In this document: positions 1 to 9,399 of the stretch, one piece after another
Layout of the letters: each line of letters starts with the position of its first letter
Position numbering within the stretch: the stretch's first letter is position 1
Assembly: GCA_036397975.1 (NCBI GenBank)
Contig: DASWHW010000099.1
Span: 1-64,000 of the forward strand
DNA from: SZUA-287 sp036397975
GTDB lineage: Bacteria > Bacteroidota > Ignavibacteria > UBA10030 > UBA6906
Direction of reading: 5' to 3'
DNA length: 64,000 nt
Notes under the pieces: generated by a model
The model's database searches: none
The model's input: the letters and a program-made list of their open reading frames with translations, nothing else
What the model was told of the DNA's origin: nothing
Translations under genes and position numbers: made by a program

Positions 1-24
1 CCGGTATATTTTTCAACAAATTCC

Positions 25-55
25 TTGCTTTTCGGTCTCCGCATCCCTATCTTGT
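25..55 (+). promoter_or_regulatory. Candidate promoter of the rimP-nusA-infB operon
   Basis: TTG lies at 25-27 and, after exactly 20 nt, TATCTTGT at 48-55. This matches the TTG-N20-TAnnTT pattern seen at eight further gene starts in this window and resembles the Bacteroidota sigma-factor consensus. Transcription would start near 60, just before the hairpin at 69-87. Inferred from pattern only. Confidence 0.45.
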
Positions 56-68
56 TGCCGTTGTTATC

Positions 69-90
69 ATAGCCCGTCACGGGCTATTTT
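69..90 (+). terminator. Terminator-like hairpin in the rimP leader
   Basis: ATAGCCCG (69-76) and CGGGCTAT (80-87) form a perfect 8-bp stem with a TCA loop, followed by TTT and CATTT. It sits downstream of the candidate promoter and upstream of rimP. It may end an upstream transcript or attenuate the nusA operon. Confidence 0.55.
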
Positions 91-132
91 CATTTGCAAG
101 AAGCCTGATCGTCTTCCCGAGACCAATATCTC

Positions 133-579
133 ATGAGCGACCTTGTACTGAAGAACCTTCTCGATGAGATTGCCGAGCGGAACGGTACTCATGTGGTCGA
201 CCTCGTTTTTCGTGGGGAGCGTAATTCTCAAGTGATTGAGTTGTTTGTGGATTCGGAGGCTGCGATGACGACCGACCAGTGTGCCAGGATTAGCAGAGAT
301 GCACTCACGCGCATAGAAGAAACGAATGCAGTGACCGGGACCTTTCGTCTAGTCGTTTCGTCTCCCGGCATCCAACGCCCACTGAAGTTTCCTTGGCAGT
401 ACCGGAAGCACATCGGTCGGGAGTTGATCCTTCATTTCGGGATCGGCGCGATGTCGCGGACGACATCAGGAAAGCTCGTGCAGGTGGAGAAAGACACAGT
501 AGTTCTGGAAACGAAAGGCGAGTCAAAGACTGTTCCGTTTAGCGAGATTTCAGAAGCAATAGTGAAGGCTCCCTGGTAA
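133..579 (+). CDS. rimP: Ribosome maturation factor RimP
   Basis: A 148-aa protein of the usual RimP length, required for 30S subunit maturation in the cytoplasm. The N-terminal alpha/beta domain carries the family pattern around residues 75-82 (SSPGIQRPL), followed by an Sm-like C-terminal barrel rich in beta strands (EKDTVVLETKG, VPFSEI). It is the first gene of the classical rimP-nusA-infB-rbfA-truB order, which confirms the call. No strong Shine-Dalgarno sequence is seen before the ATG. The family assignment is secure; only the start is slightly uncertain. Confidence 0.95.
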   Translation: MSDLVLKNLLDEIAERNGTHVVDLVFRGERNSQVIELFVDSEAAMTTDQCARISRDALTRIEETNAVTGTFRLVVSSPGIQRPLKFPWQYRKHIGRELILHFGIGAMSRTTSGKLVQVEKDTVVLETKGESKTVPFSEISEAIVKAPW

Positions 580-627
580 TTGATTGCATTTGATTGTTGA
601 CGTTCTAATTGTTTTTTGGAGGAATGG

Positions 628-2136
628 ATGAATTCTGAGATTGTCGAGTCATTTGCTCAAATGGTTCGCGAAAAAGGGATCGACAAAGATCTTCTCACTG
701 GAATCGTGGAGGATGTTTTCTCGATGATGGTGCGCAAGAAATACGGCCTGGAGTCAAAGTTTGACGTTGTGGTGAACATGGATAAAGGCGACATCGAGAT
801 TTTTCTCGAGCGACAGGTTGTCGAAGTCGTAGAAGACCCGAATCTGCAAATCGATCCGGCAACTGCACGGGAATTGTCGGGCGAAGACCTTGAGGTGGGC
901 GAAGAATTCGTTGAGGTGATTCCTCTGGTGTCGTTCGGCAGACGACTTGTGGTAAGCGCCAAGCAGAATTTGAATCAGCGCATCAAAGAGATTGAGCGAG
1001 AAATTGTTTACAACGAATACAGTAACGCGATCGGTGATATTATTGTCGGTGAAATCTATCAGATCCGGCGCAACGAGATACTGATAAACCACAATCGAAA
1101 TGAGTTGCTTCTCCCGAAGAGCGAACAGATTTTCCGCGAACGGTACAAGAAGGGAGATACGGTCCGCGCAGTTGTGAAAGAAGTGCGAAAGAATTCGGGA
1201 ACTCCACTCGTCATCGTTTCTCGTGCGGATTCTCAGTTTCTCTCAAAGCTGTTCGAACTCGAAATTCCGGAGATTTATGACGGCATCATTGAGATAAAGA
1301 AGATCGCACGAGAGCCGGGTGAACGGGCCAAAGTAGCGGTGGAATCTCATGATGATCGCATCGATGCGGTGGGTGCATGCGTCGGAATGAAAGGCGTTAG
1401 AATCCACACGATCGTGCGTGAGCTGAACAACGAAAACATCGACGTCATTAATTTCAGCGAAGAACCACTTGTATTCATTCAACGCGCTCTTGCCCCGGCG
1501 AAGCTCAAGTCGATTGAAATTGATCAAGATGGCCGAACCGCTAATGTCCTCGTTGCCGCAGACCAAGTTTCACTTGCCATTGGCAGAAACGGCCAGAATA
1601 TTCGCCTTGCGTCCAAGTTGACCGGCTTCGAAATTAATCTGGTAAAAGAGGGCGGCGAAGATGAGTACGATATCGAGTTGGTGGACTTCAAGGAAGATCT
1701 GGGCGAAGAGTTGTATCTCAAGTTGATTGACGCTGGCTTTGAGACAGCGAAGGAAGTTCTGGAATCACCAATGAGCAAGCTGCTTGGGGTCGAAGGTCTC
1801 ACTGAGGAAAAGATCAATGAAATGCGCGCTATGATGAAACGCGACCTCGAAGAAGCGGAGGTTGAAGAGGAGGACGAAGAAGAAGAGGTAGAAGCAGAGA
1901 CTGAAGCCAAAGCAGAGACAGCCGAACCCGAAACAGACGAAGCAGAGCCTGCTGCGGCAAAGACGGGCGAAAGTGTAGATGTTCCTGGCGCACAAGAAGC
2001 ACCTTCGGAATCAAAGGAGACTCCCGGAGATCCTGACCCGGAAGTATCTAAGAAAGTTGAAGCAGAGACGAAAGTCGACGACAACGAACAGGATGCCGCA
2101 GATGATACTGCTGTTCCTGAGAAGGCTGGCGAATAG
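628..2136 (+). CDS. nusA: Transcription termination/antitermination factor NusA
   Basis: NusA binds RNA polymerase and nascent RNA, modulating pausing, termination and antitermination. Visible parts in order: an N-terminal polymerase-binding domain (residues ~1-125, with FGRRLVVSAKQNLNQRI), an S1 domain (~130-195), two KH domains (GMKGVRIHTIV and IGRNGQNIRLASKLTGFEI) and a helix-hairpin-helix segment (~365-400). A strongly acidic low-complexity tail of roughly 100 residues follows (EEEDEEEEVEAE and similar), which is an extension beyond minimal NusA. I place the start at the ATG at 628, because GGAGG at 618-622 is well spaced for it; an upstream TTG at 616 overlaps that ribosome site and is unlikely. 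Second gene of the operon. Confidence 0.96.
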   Translation: MNSEIVESFAQMVREKGIDKDLLTGIVEDVFSMMVRKKYGLESKFDVVVNMDKGDIEIFLERQVVEVVEDPNLQIDPATARELSGEDLEVGEEFVEVIPLVSFGRRLVVSAKQNLNQRIKEIEREIVYNEYSNAIGDIIVGEIYQIRRNEILINHNRNELLLPKSEQIFRERYKKGDTVRAVVKEVRKNSGTPLVIVSRADSQFLSKLFELEIPEIYDGIIEIKKIAREPGERAKVAVESHDDRIDAVGACVGMKGVRIHTIVRELNNENIDVINFSEEPLVFIQRALAPAKLKSIEIDQDGRTANVLVAADQVSLAIGRNGQNIRLASKLTGFEINLVKEGGEDEYDIELVDFKEDLGEELYLKLIDAGFETAKEVLESPMSKLLGVEGLTEEKINEMRAMMKRDLEEAEVEEEDEEEEVEAETEAKAETAEPETDEAEPAAAKTGESVDVPGAQEAPSESKETPGDPDPEVSKKVEAETKVDDNEQDAADDTAVPEKAGE

Positions 2137-2178
2137 GAGTTTTCTGGCAGAGATCAGGCGGCACAACTAAGGAAACGA

Positions 2179-4830
2179 ATGGCAGAGACTACGGGTAAAA
2201 AGAAAAAAATCTATAAGCTTGCGACCGAACTCAATATTTCGCACGAGGTTATTATCGAGTTTCTTCGGAAGAAGGGTCATGAGGTGAAGAGTCACATGTC
2301 TTCCGTGGATGAGGATGCGATGCGAGAGATCCTCATGCATTTCAAGAAGGACAAAGATGTTGCGGAAAGGCACCAGCGAAAAATTGCCGAGATTCGTGAG
2401 AGCAAGAAGAAAAAAGAAGAAAATGAGGCAGCAGAAGCCGTCGCCGTCGAGGACGCGCCTGCTCCGGCAGATGTAGCTCCCGTACTCCCTGAGGCAGCGG
2501 AAACACAGCAGCCTGAGCCAGCTCCTCCGACATCCGCAGAAGAGCCCGAGACGTCAGAAGAATCGCCGTCCCTTGAGCTTGTTGCGACTGCCAAGCCAGA
2601 CGCTGCAAAGATTATTCTCCCGTCAGATGAAGAAGCCGTCGCCACCGAAGATGAAAACGAGCCGGGTTATCTAACGCCACTTGAAAAGGAACGAAAGACC
2701 AAGGTTGGTCTAACGATCAAGGGAAAGATTGTTTTGACGAAGCCTGCTGCGAAAAAGACAGCGGCACCCTCGACGACCGAGGTCGTTGACGAGACCGATG
2801 ACGCCCACAAGAAGAAGAAAAAGAAAAAGAAGGTACGATCTGATGAAGTGGCTGAGCGCCCCGGGGATGCGGAAGATGGCGAGAAGAAGAAGAAAAAGAA
2901 AAAACGCCTCCGCCATAAAGAGGTCGATCAAAACGAAGTGAAGGATGCCATTCGCCGCACATTCGCTGCAATGGACGACGTGCCGGTCGGCAGCCGTGCT
3001 TCTCACAGAAAAAGAAAACGTAAAGAACGTGAAGAGGAGGTGGCACGACAGGAGGAGGAGGCAAAACTCGATGTAGGGAAACTCCGCGTGACCGAGTTTC
3101 TCTCGGTCAATGATCTTGCAAACCTCATGGGTGTCAACGTTGCTGATGTGATCAAGAAGTGTATGGAACTCGGAATCATGGTTTCCATCAACCAGCGCCT
3201 CGACAAGGATACCATCACGCTTGTGGCTGATGAATTCGGGTTCCAGATTTCATTTTTTGCCGAAATCACCGAAGACGATTTCTTGGAAGACGTGCAAGAT
3301 CCGGAAGAAACACTTGTTCGTCGCGCTCCCGTGGTCACCATTATGGGCCACGTCGACCATGGGAAAACCTCTTTGCTCGACTACATTCGCCGGGAGAACG
3401 TGGTCGCCGGTGAGGCCGGTGGAATTACGCAGCATATCGGCGCGTACGAAGTAACAACGCAATCAGGATCGCGAATCGCTTTCCTCGATACGCCGGGACA
3501 CGAAGCTTTTACCGCGATGCGTGCCCGTGGCGCGCAAATCACGGACATCGTCGTTTTGGTCGTTGCAGCCGACGATAATGTTATGCCGCAAACTCTTGAA
3601 GCAATCAGCCACGCGCAGGCAGCAGGCGTCCCCATCATCATCGCAATGAACAAAATCGATAGGCCGGATGCAGCACCCGATAGAATACGTCAGCAATTGT
3701 CAGAAAAGAATGTTCTGGTTGAGGAGTGGGGCGGGAAGTACCAGTCTGTGGAGCTCTCTGCGCGTTCCGGCAAGGGAGTCGACACATTGCTTGATAAAAT
3801 CGCAGTGGAGGCGGAAGTTCTTGATCTCAAGGCAAACCCGAAGCGCATGGCGCGGGGAACGGTCGTTGAAGCGCAACTTGACAAAGGAAAAGGTGTCACT
3901 GCGACCGTCCTGGTACAGAAGGGAACATTAAGGGTCGGCGATCCCTTTATCGCGGGAATCTATAGCGGCAAGGTGCGGGCAATGTTTGATGAGAGAGGAA
4001 AACGGGTGGAAGCTGCGGGACCCTCCACGCCTGTCCAGCTTACCGGGTTGGACGGTTTTCCGCAGGCAGGAGATAAATTCATCGCCACGGAAACTGATCG
4101 TGAAGCCCGTGAAGTGAGTGTGAAGAGACAACAGTTGAAACGTGAACAGGATTTCCGACAGATACGTTTTCGCACTCTCGATGACATTTCAATGCAGATC
4201 AAAGAGGGCGAAGTTCAGGAGCTTGCGATTATCGTCAAGGGAGACGTGGATGGGTCAGTGGAAGCGCTAGCCGACTCGTTAATGAAGATCAGCCATAAGG
4301 AAGTAAAGCTCAACGTCGTTCACAGCGGTGTTGGTACCATTTCGGAATCCGACATCATGCTCGCCGCAGCTTCGGGCGCTGTCATCATCGGCTTCCGCGT
4401 ACGGCCAAATCTCAATGCCCGCCGTCTGGCAGAAAAAGAGAGCGTTGATATTCGTACTTATAATATTATTTATGATGCGATCGAAGATGTCCATAAAGCG
4501 CTTGAAGGACTGCTTGCGCCGGAGAAGAAAGAGGAAATCGTCGCAACGGTGGAAATCCGGGAGGTATTCAAGGTCCCAAAGATCGGAAACATCGGTGGAT
4601 GTTATGTTCTGGATGGGAAAATTCAACGGAACAACCGTGTGCGCCTTATTCGGGATGGCATTCAAGTTTTCGAGGGGACAATCTCCTCGTTGAAACGTTT
4701 CAAAGATGACGTTCGCGAAGTGGATTCCGGTTTTGAGTGCGGCATCGGACTCGAAAACTTCAACGATATCAAAGTCGGCGACTCCATTGAAGCATTCAAG
4801 ATTACGGAAGCGAAACGCAAATTAGCGTAA
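2179..4830 (+). CDS. infB: Translation initiation factor IF-2
   Basis: This 883-aa GTPase delivers initiator tRNA to the 30S subunit. A short N-terminal IF2_N helix bundle (residues 8-50) is followed by a long Ala/Glu/Pro-rich linker and two lysine runs of 8 and 7 residues. A second IF2_N module (~300-355) precedes the G domain: G1 GHVDHGKTS (~390), G3 DTPGHEAF (~437) and G4 NKID (~491). Domains II-IV complete the normal C-terminus. AAGGAAA lies just before the ATG. The A-rich lysine codons (2809-2832 and 2884-2904) are homopolymer-like and could promote slippage. Confidence 0.97.
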   Translation: MAETTGKKKKIYKLATELNISHEVIIEFLRKKGHEVKSHMSSVDEDAMREILMHFKKDKDVAERHQRKIAEIRESKKKKEENEAAEAVAVEDAPAPADVAPVLPEAAETQQPEPAPPTSAEEPETSEESPSLELVATAKPDAAKIILPSDEEAVATEDENEPGYLTPLEKERKTKVGLTIKGKIVLTKPAAKKTAAPSTTEVVDETDDAHKKKKKKKKVRSDEVAERPGDAEDGEKKKKKKKRLRHKEVDQNEVKDAIRRTFAAMDDVPVGSRASHRKRKRKEREEEVARQEEEAKLDVGKLRVTEFLSVNDLANLMGVNVADVIKKCMELGIMVSINQRLDKDTITLVADEFGFQISFFAEITEDDFLEDVQDPEETLVRRAPVVTIMGHVDHGKTSLLDYIRRENVVAGEAGGITQHIGAYEVTTQSGSRIAFLDTPGHEAFTAMRARGAQITDIVVLVVAADDNVMPQTLEAISHAQAAGVPIIIAMNKIDRPDAAPDRIRQQLSEKNVLVEEWGGKYQSVELSARSGKGVDTLLDKIAVEAEVLDLKANPKRMARGTVVEAQLDKGKGVTATVLVQKGTLRVGDPFIAGIYSGKVRAMFDERGKRVEAAGPSTPVQLTGLDGFPQAGDKFIATETDREAREVSVKRQQLKREQDFRQIRFRTLDDISMQIKEGEVQELAIIVKGDVDGSVEALADSLMKISHKEVKLNVVHSGVGTISESDIMLAAASGAVIIGFRVRPNLNARRLAEKESVDIRTYNIIYDAIEDVHKALEGLLAPEKKEEIVATVEIREVFKVPKIGNIGGCYVLDGKIQRNNRVRLIRDGIQVFEGTISSLKRFKDDVREVDSGFECGIGLENFNDIKVGDSIEAFKITEAKRKLA

Positions 4831-4839
4831 GAATGCCTT

Positions 4840-5220
4840 ATGTCCATTCGAACTGAACGCGTTGCCTCCGTGATCAAGCACGAAATCGGCACCATTCTTA
4901 CCCGGGAACTGAATGATCCTCGGAACGGGTTCATCACCGTCACCGACGTTCGCATGACGCCCGACTTACGAGTCGCCCGTGTTGCATTCAGCGTGTTTGG
5001 TGACGAGAAGGTGAAGCGACGGGCGATGAAAATGCTTAACGACGAGAAGCCGCAGATACGAAGTACTGTCGGCTCTCATCTTCGGTTGCGCTATACGCCA
5101 GCCCTCGAATTTTTTCTTGACGAGACAATGGAGTCGGCAGACAGGATCCACCGCCTGCTAAAGCAGATACATGACGGAGAAAAACCAAAAAAAGCCGACT
5201 CCGAATCGGACAGTGTTTGA
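4840..5220 (+). CDS. rbfA: Ribosome-binding factor A
   Basis: A 126-aa KH-type RNA-binding protein that helps mature the 16S rRNA 5' end. Family landmarks are visible: an N-terminal helix with RVASVIKHEIGTIL, then LNDPRNGFITVTDVRMTPDLRVARV, and the C-terminal LRLRYTPALEFFLDETMESADRI. It starts 9 nt after infB and its 3' end overlaps truB by 50 nt in another frame if the upstream truB start is used. The C-terminal tail is lysine/aspartate-rich and poorly conserved. Confidence 0.95.
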   Translation: MSIRTERVASVIKHEIGTILTRELNDPRNGFITVTDVRMTPDLRVARVAFSVFGDEKVKRRAMKMLNDEKPQIRSTVGSHLRLRYTPALEFFLDETMESADRIHRLLKQIHDGEKPKKADSESDSV

Positions 5221-5893
5221 GGATCCTGGGAGCGTCCTTCTCGTGGACAAGCCCAAAGATTGGACTTCGTTCGACGTAGTGAAAATGGTCCGACAACTGC
5301 TGCGGGTCAAACGGGTGGGTCATGCTGGAACACTCGACCCGATGGCAACCGGACTTCTCATCGTCTGCACAGGAAAAAAGACCAAGGAGGTTGGAACCTT
5401 CGTTGCAAAAGAAAAGGAGTACGAAGCGGAACTTCTTCTCGGGGCATCGACAGCAACCTATGATGGTGAGTCCGCCATTGATAACGTTGGCACGGTTGAG
5501 GGAATCACGATCAGCATGATTGAAAGTGCCTTGAGTGAATTTGTTGGTGAGCAGCTGCAGCTCCCACCAATGCATTCGGCTGTGAAGGTGGGCGGGAAGC
5601 GGTTGTACAAGTATGCACGAAAAGGAAAAGTCATTCAGCGTGACCCTCGGACGGTAGATGTACAATCGATTACTTCGCTCGAGATCAGGATTCCACGAGT
5701 GAAACTGAAAATCGTCTGCTCTAAAGGAACATATGTGCGTTCGCTTGCACATGATATTGGAAAGCGTCTGGGATCTGGTGCATTCCTCACGGCGCTGCGT
5801 CGGACAAGAATTGGCCAATATGAGCTGGACCGTGCCGTGTCAATAGACGACGTGGCTGCCCTTGCGAAAAACCACCGTGCATCCGTTCTATGA
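5171..5893 (+). CDS. truB: tRNA pseudouridine-55 synthase TruB
   Basis: Isomerises uridine 55 in the T loop of tRNAs. The catalytic motif GHAGTLDP places the nucleophilic aspartate at residue 56; the N-terminal VDKPKDWTSFDVV and the later LPPMHSAVKVGGKRLY also fit TruB. At 240 aa it has a short C-terminal region. The ATG at 5171 lies 50 nt inside rbfA. A GTG at 5213 would give a more typical short N-terminus and reduce the overlap to 8 nt, so the start is uncertain. The end overlaps ribF by 4 nt (ATGA). Confidence 0.95.
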   Translation: MTEKNQKKPTPNRTVFEDPGSVLLVDKPKDWTSFDVVKMVRQLLRVKRVGHAGTLDPMATGLLIVCTGKKTKEVGTFVAKEKEYEAELLLGASTATYDGESAIDNVGTVEGITISMIESALSEFVGEQLQLPPMHSAVKVGGKRLYKYARKGKVIQRDPRTVDVQSITSLEIRIPRVKLKIVCSKGTYVRSLAHDIGKRLGSGAFLTALRRTRIGQYELDRAVSIDDVAALAKNHRASVL

Positions 5894-6834
5894 GAATAGT
5901 ACGGTCAATCGCCGAAGCAGGATATGAGCGAAACTCTGTTGTCACGGTCGGAACATTTGACGGAGTTCATCTTGCGCATGCAGAAATTGTTCGGGAGGTG
6001 TTGCACCGGGCAAAGCGATGCGAGGGACGGTCGGTTGTTGTTACATTCAACCCCCACCCAAAGGAGGTAACCGGGAAGAAGGATTCCCCTCCACTGTTGA
6101 CAACATTGGAGGAACGGGTAGAGATATTCGAGGCTCTTGGCGTCGATGTTCTTTTTGTTGTGAATTTTACGTTTGCGTTTTCGAGGCTGACGTCCAAACA
6201 GTTCTATCGACAATATCTGGTTGAGGGAACGGGACTCGGTGAGGTCGTGGTCGGGTATGATCACATGTTCGGGCGTGATCGCGAGGCGGGGATCGAGGAG
6301 CTTGTTCGGATGGGAAAGGAATTTGATTTTTCTGTTTTTGCAGTCCACCCGTTTACGGTGGATGAGGAGCCGGTGAGCAGTAGCCTGATACGTGACGCCC
6401 TTCGAGAGGGCAATGTGGAAAGGGCTAGAAAATTTCTTGGGCGTCCTTACCGGTTTTCCGGGAAGGTGATCAAAGGGGATGGACGCGGAAAGTCTCTTGG
6501 CTATGCAACCGCGAATCTGGATACATCCTCAGAGAGGAAAATGTTGCCGCGCAATGGAGTGTATCTTGTTGGGACTACGCGGGGTACCGATCAACATTTT
6601 GGTATGATGAACATTGGAACGCGTCCTACGGTCAAAAGCAATGCGGGGGAAATCGTGGAAGTTCATCTTTTTGATTTTAACGAAGACATCTATGGAGAGT
6701 TGTTGGCCATAACGCTTCTCAAGCGATTGAGGGATGAGCAGCGGTTTCCCTCTCTCGAAGATCTGATATCTCAGCTCCATCGCGATCGGGAGTTGTCGTT
6801 GCGAATGGTTCATGAATTAGCAAAGCAAAAGTAA
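5890..6834 (+). CDS. ribF: Bifunctional riboflavin kinase/FMN adenylyltransferase
   Basis: Makes FMN from riboflavin and then FAD. The N-terminal nucleotidyltransferase domain shows GTFDGVHLAH (~22-31) and FNPHPKEV. The C-terminal flavokinase domain starts near residue 185 with SGKVIKGDGRGKSLGYATANL-like residues and contains MNIGTRPTV. At 314 aa it is the normal length. The ATG overlaps the truB stop by 4 nt, indicating translational coupling; truB-ribF-rpsO order is common. Confidence 0.96.
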   Translation: MRIVRSIAEAGYERNSVVTVGTFDGVHLAHAEIVREVLHRAKRCEGRSVVVTFNPHPKEVTGKKDSPPLLTTLEERVEIFEALGVDVLFVVNFTFAFSRLTSKQFYRQYLVEGTGLGEVVVGYDHMFGRDREAGIEELVRMGKEFDFSVFAVHPFTVDEEPVSSSLIRDALREGNVERARKFLGRPYRFSGKVIKGDGRGKSLGYATANLDTSSERKMLPRNGVYLVGTTRGTDQHFGMMNIGTRPTVKSNAGEIVEVHLFDFNEDIYGELLAITLLKRLRDEQRFPSLEDLISQLHRDRELSLRMVHELAKQK

Positions 6835-6864
6835 CGTACCAAATTGTATCACAAGGAGATTCAC

Positions 6865-7134
6865 ATGGCAGTTACAAAGGAAGACAAAGCGGAGATTGTG
6901 TCGAAGTTCGGAAAGAACGGAAAGGATTCCGGAACACCGGAAGTCCAAATCGCAATTCTCACCGCGCGCATTAACGACCTGGCACCGCACTTTGAACAAT
7001 TTAAGAAGGATCATCACTCGCGCGTTGGCTTGCTCAAGATGGTGGGAAAGCGACGAAGGCTTCTTGACTATTTGCAGCAGAAAGATATCGAGCGTTACCG
7101 GAAAGTAATCGCGGATCTGCAGATTCGTAAGTAA
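6865..7134 (+). CDS. rpsO: 30S ribosomal protein S15
   Basis: An 89-aa S15 protein that binds the 16S rRNA central domain and forms bridge B4. Diagnostic residues are [17 protein letters not shown] and [21 protein letters not shown]. The true start is the ATG at 6865 with AAGGAG at 6853-6858; an in-frame TTG at 6844 lies upstream of that site and is rejected. A hairpin separates it from pnp, as in many bacteria. Confidence 0.97.
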   Translation: MAVTKEDKAEIVSKFGKNGKDSGTPEVQIAILTARINDLAPHFEQFKKDHHSRVGLLKMVGKRRRLLDYLQQKDIERYRKVIADLQIRK

Positions 7135-7141
7135 GAAGAGG

Positions 7142-7190
7142 GGCGCTGAAGGCAAAGTGCCGAAATGCGCCTTTTCTGAATTTTTTTTAG
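7142..7190 (+). terminator. rpsO-pnp intergenic hairpin with U-rich tail
   Basis: GGCGC (7142-7146) pairs with GCGCC (7167-7171), with an inner GGCA/TGCC stem (7151-7154 with 7158-7161). TTTT and a run of eight T residues (7181-7188) follow. It could be a partial terminator, or an RNA-processing site like that between rpsO and pnp in other bacteria. Confidence 0.5.
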
Positions 7191-7204
7191 AGGAGAGGTT
7201 TTTT

Positions 7205-9313
7205 ATGAAGATAACGAAAGAACTCCGTATCGGGGAAGAGACACTAAGTCTTGAGACGGGAAGATTTGCCAAACAGGCCGACGGTGCGGTGATGGCCCGA
7301 ATGGGCGATACGATGGTGCTGGCAGCAGTGGTTGCATCGAAAAAACCGAAAGAAGGAATTGACTACTTTCCTCTCCAGGTGGAATATCGAGAGAAAGCTG
7401 CATCCGCTGGAAAAATCCCCGGCGGATTTTTCAAGCGTGAAGCGCGCCCTACCGAAAAAGAGATCCTATCCTCCCGGCTGATTGACAGGCCGATTCGGCC
7501 GATGTTTCCCGAGTGGTTTCAGTGCGAAACACAGGTTATGGTCACCGTTTATTCATCCGATCAGGAACACGATGGCGATATTTTAGGCGCTGTTGCTGCG
7601 TCCGCTGCGTTATCAATTTCCGATATCCCGTTTCCCGAGCCCATTGCGGAAGTCAGAGTAGGCCGCGTCGAGAAAAAACTTGTCATCAATCCAACATTCT
7701 CCCAGCTCTCCACCAGCGATATGGATGTCATCGTCGCGGGTACGGAAAGTTCGATCGTCATGGTTGAAGGAGAAGCGCACGAGATTTCTGAAGACGAAAT
7801 GCTGGAAGCGCTGGCATTTGCACATGGGTATATCAAGCAGGTGTGCCAGTTGCAACGTGATCTTGCAAAAGAGTGTGGGCGTGCAAAGCGCCCACCCGCG
7901 GATAAGCAGGAAGACAATGAGCTGAAAAGTGCTGTCCAGAAACTTGTTGGCAATCGCCTTTCGGAGTTGGCTCTGACGCCACTCACGAAGGAAGATCGCG
8001 CGAGTCGCACTACAGCGATTTACGAAGAGGTGAACGCCGCATTGGCTGAGCAATTCCCGGAGCAAGATGCGGCGATAGATTCAACGCTTCACGACGTAGA
8101 ATACCACGCCATGCGTGAAACCATTCTGTCAAAGGGTAAAAGACTTGATGGGAGAGGAACAAAAGATATACGAATGATCACTATTGAAACAGGAATCCTC
8201 CCGCGTGCACACGGCTCTTCAATTTTTACACGCGGTGAAACCCAAAGCCTCACAACCATGACGCTTGGCACTAAACTCGACGAGCAAATCATCGACGGCC
8301 TCTTGCCCGATTCAACGAAGCGCTTCATGTTGCACTACAATTTTCCTCCATTTTCCGTCGGTGAAGTTGGCAGGCTTGGATCAACAGGCCGTCGTGAAAT
8401 AGGCCACGGCAATCTTGCCGAACGCGCCATCAAGATTCTCCTGCCCGACGAGTCGTCATTTCCCTATACTGTGAGACTAGTGTCCGATATTCTCGAATCG
8501 AACGGTTCCTCCTCCATGGCAACGGTCTGTGCCGGAAGCCTTGCTCTCTTTCAAGGCGGCGTGCCGCTGAAAAGGGCGGTCGCTGGAATTGCAATGGGGC
8601 TTGTGAAGGAAGGTGATCGGGTGGCGATCCTCAGCGATATCCTCGGCAACGAAGATCACCTCGGAGATATGGACTTCAAGGTGGCCGGTACGCGGAACGG
8701 AATTACGGCATTCCAGATGGACATCAAAATTCAAGGCATTTCCCTTGAGATCATGAAGAATGCACTGGAACAGGCAAAGGACGGTCGCCTTCATATCCTG
8801 AACAAGATGGATGAGGCTATTTCGAGACCGAGCAGCGATCTTTCATCCTTTGCTCCTCGGCTTACCACCTTGAAGGTGCCAGTTGATATGATCGGCGCAG
8901 TCATCGGCCCTGGCGGGAAGATGATCCGTCAGATCGTGAAGGACAGTGGGGCGGAAGTCAACATCGAAGACGACGGCACCGTCGTGGTTGCTGCTACCTC
9001 GAAAGAGTCCGCCGACATCGCAATAAATGCGATTAAGCGTATAACTGAATTGCCTGAGGTCGGCAAGATATATCATGCCGTCGTCAAGAAAGTGACCGAC
9101 TTCGGCGCGTTTGTTGAATTCCTTCCGGGGAAAGAAGGTCTCGTCCACGTTTCTCAGCTTGACGTGAAACGTGTGAACAAGCCATCAGACGTTGTGAAGG
9201 TCGGTGATGAGTTTGATGTGAAGATCACTGACAAGGACGAACAAGGCCGCTACAAGCTTTCACGAAAGGTTCTGATGATGGAGGAGAGCAAAGGAAACCC
9301 GGTAGAGGCTTAG
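7205..9313 (+). CDS. pnp: Polyribonucleotide nucleotidyltransferase
   Basis: A phosphorolytic 3'-to-5' exoribonuclease acting in mRNA decay. It has two RNase PH domains (residues ~10-215 and ~310-545), then a KH domain (VPVDMIGAVIGPGGKMIRQI) and a C-terminal S1 domain (VKKVTDFGAFVEFLPGKEGLVHVSQL-like). The length is 702 aa from the ATG at 7205, which follows AGGAGAGG at about 7191-7198. The frame extends 16 codons further upstream through the rpsO-pnp hairpin, which is not a plausible start. Last gene of the operon; a terminator follows. Confidence 0.97.
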   Translation: MKITKELRIGEETLSLETGRFAKQADGAVMARMGDTMVLAAVVASKKPKEGIDYFPLQVEYREKAASAGKIPGGFFKREARPTEKEILSSRLIDRPIRPMFPEWFQCETQVMVTVYSSDQEHDGDILGAVAASAALSISDIPFPEPIAEVRVGRVEKKLVINPTFSQLSTSDMDVIVAGTESSIVMVEGEAHEISEDEMLEALAFAHGYIKQVCQLQRDLAKECGRAKRPPADKQEDNELKSAVQKLVGNRLSELALTPLTKEDRASRTTAIYEEVNAALAEQFPEQDAAIDSTLHDVEYHAMRETILSKGKRLDGRGTKDIRMITIETGILPRAHGSSIFTRGETQSLTTMTLGTKLDEQIIDGLLPDSTKRFMLHYNFPPFSVGEVGRLGSTGRREIGHGNLAERAIKILLPDESSFPYTVRLVSDILESNGSSSMATVCAGSLALFQGGVPLKRAVAGIAMGLVKEGDRVAILSDILGNEDHLGDMDFKVAGTRNGITAFQMDIKIQGISLEIMKNALEQAKDGRLHILNKMDEAISRPSSDLSSFAPRLTTLKVPVDMIGAVIGPGGKMIRQIVKDSGAEVNIEDDGTVVVAATSKESADIAINAIKRITELPEVGKIYHAVVKKVTDFGAFVEFLPGKEGLVHVSQLDVKRVNKPSDVVKVGDEFDVKITDKDEQGRYKLSRKVLMMEESKGNPVEA

Positions 9314-9369
9314 TCATTCCGAGAAGAAGAATCTTTAGCGCTGTTGCGTTGAGGAAACTGGATTGAAGA

Positions 9370-9399
9370 AACGCTCCGCACCGCGGGGCGTTTTGTTTT
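9370..9399. terminator. Bidirectional intrinsic terminator between pnp and bshC
   Basis: AACGCTCCGC (9370-9379) and GCGGGGCGTT (9383-9392) form a 10-bp stem with one G-T pair and an ACC loop, followed by TTGTTTT on the + strand. On the - strand the stem lies immediately after the bshC stop. It serves convergent transcripts. Confidence 0.85.

Noticed and set aside
1524..2084. Serine-rich minus-strand open frame in nusA
   Set aside because: It mirrors the GAA/GAG-rich acidic tail codons of NusA, giving Ser/Phe repeats by complementarity.
5036..5818. A 260-aa minus-strand open frame over rbfA/truB
   Set aside because: Both plus-strand genes are conserved in sequence and order; the antisense product looks like no protein.
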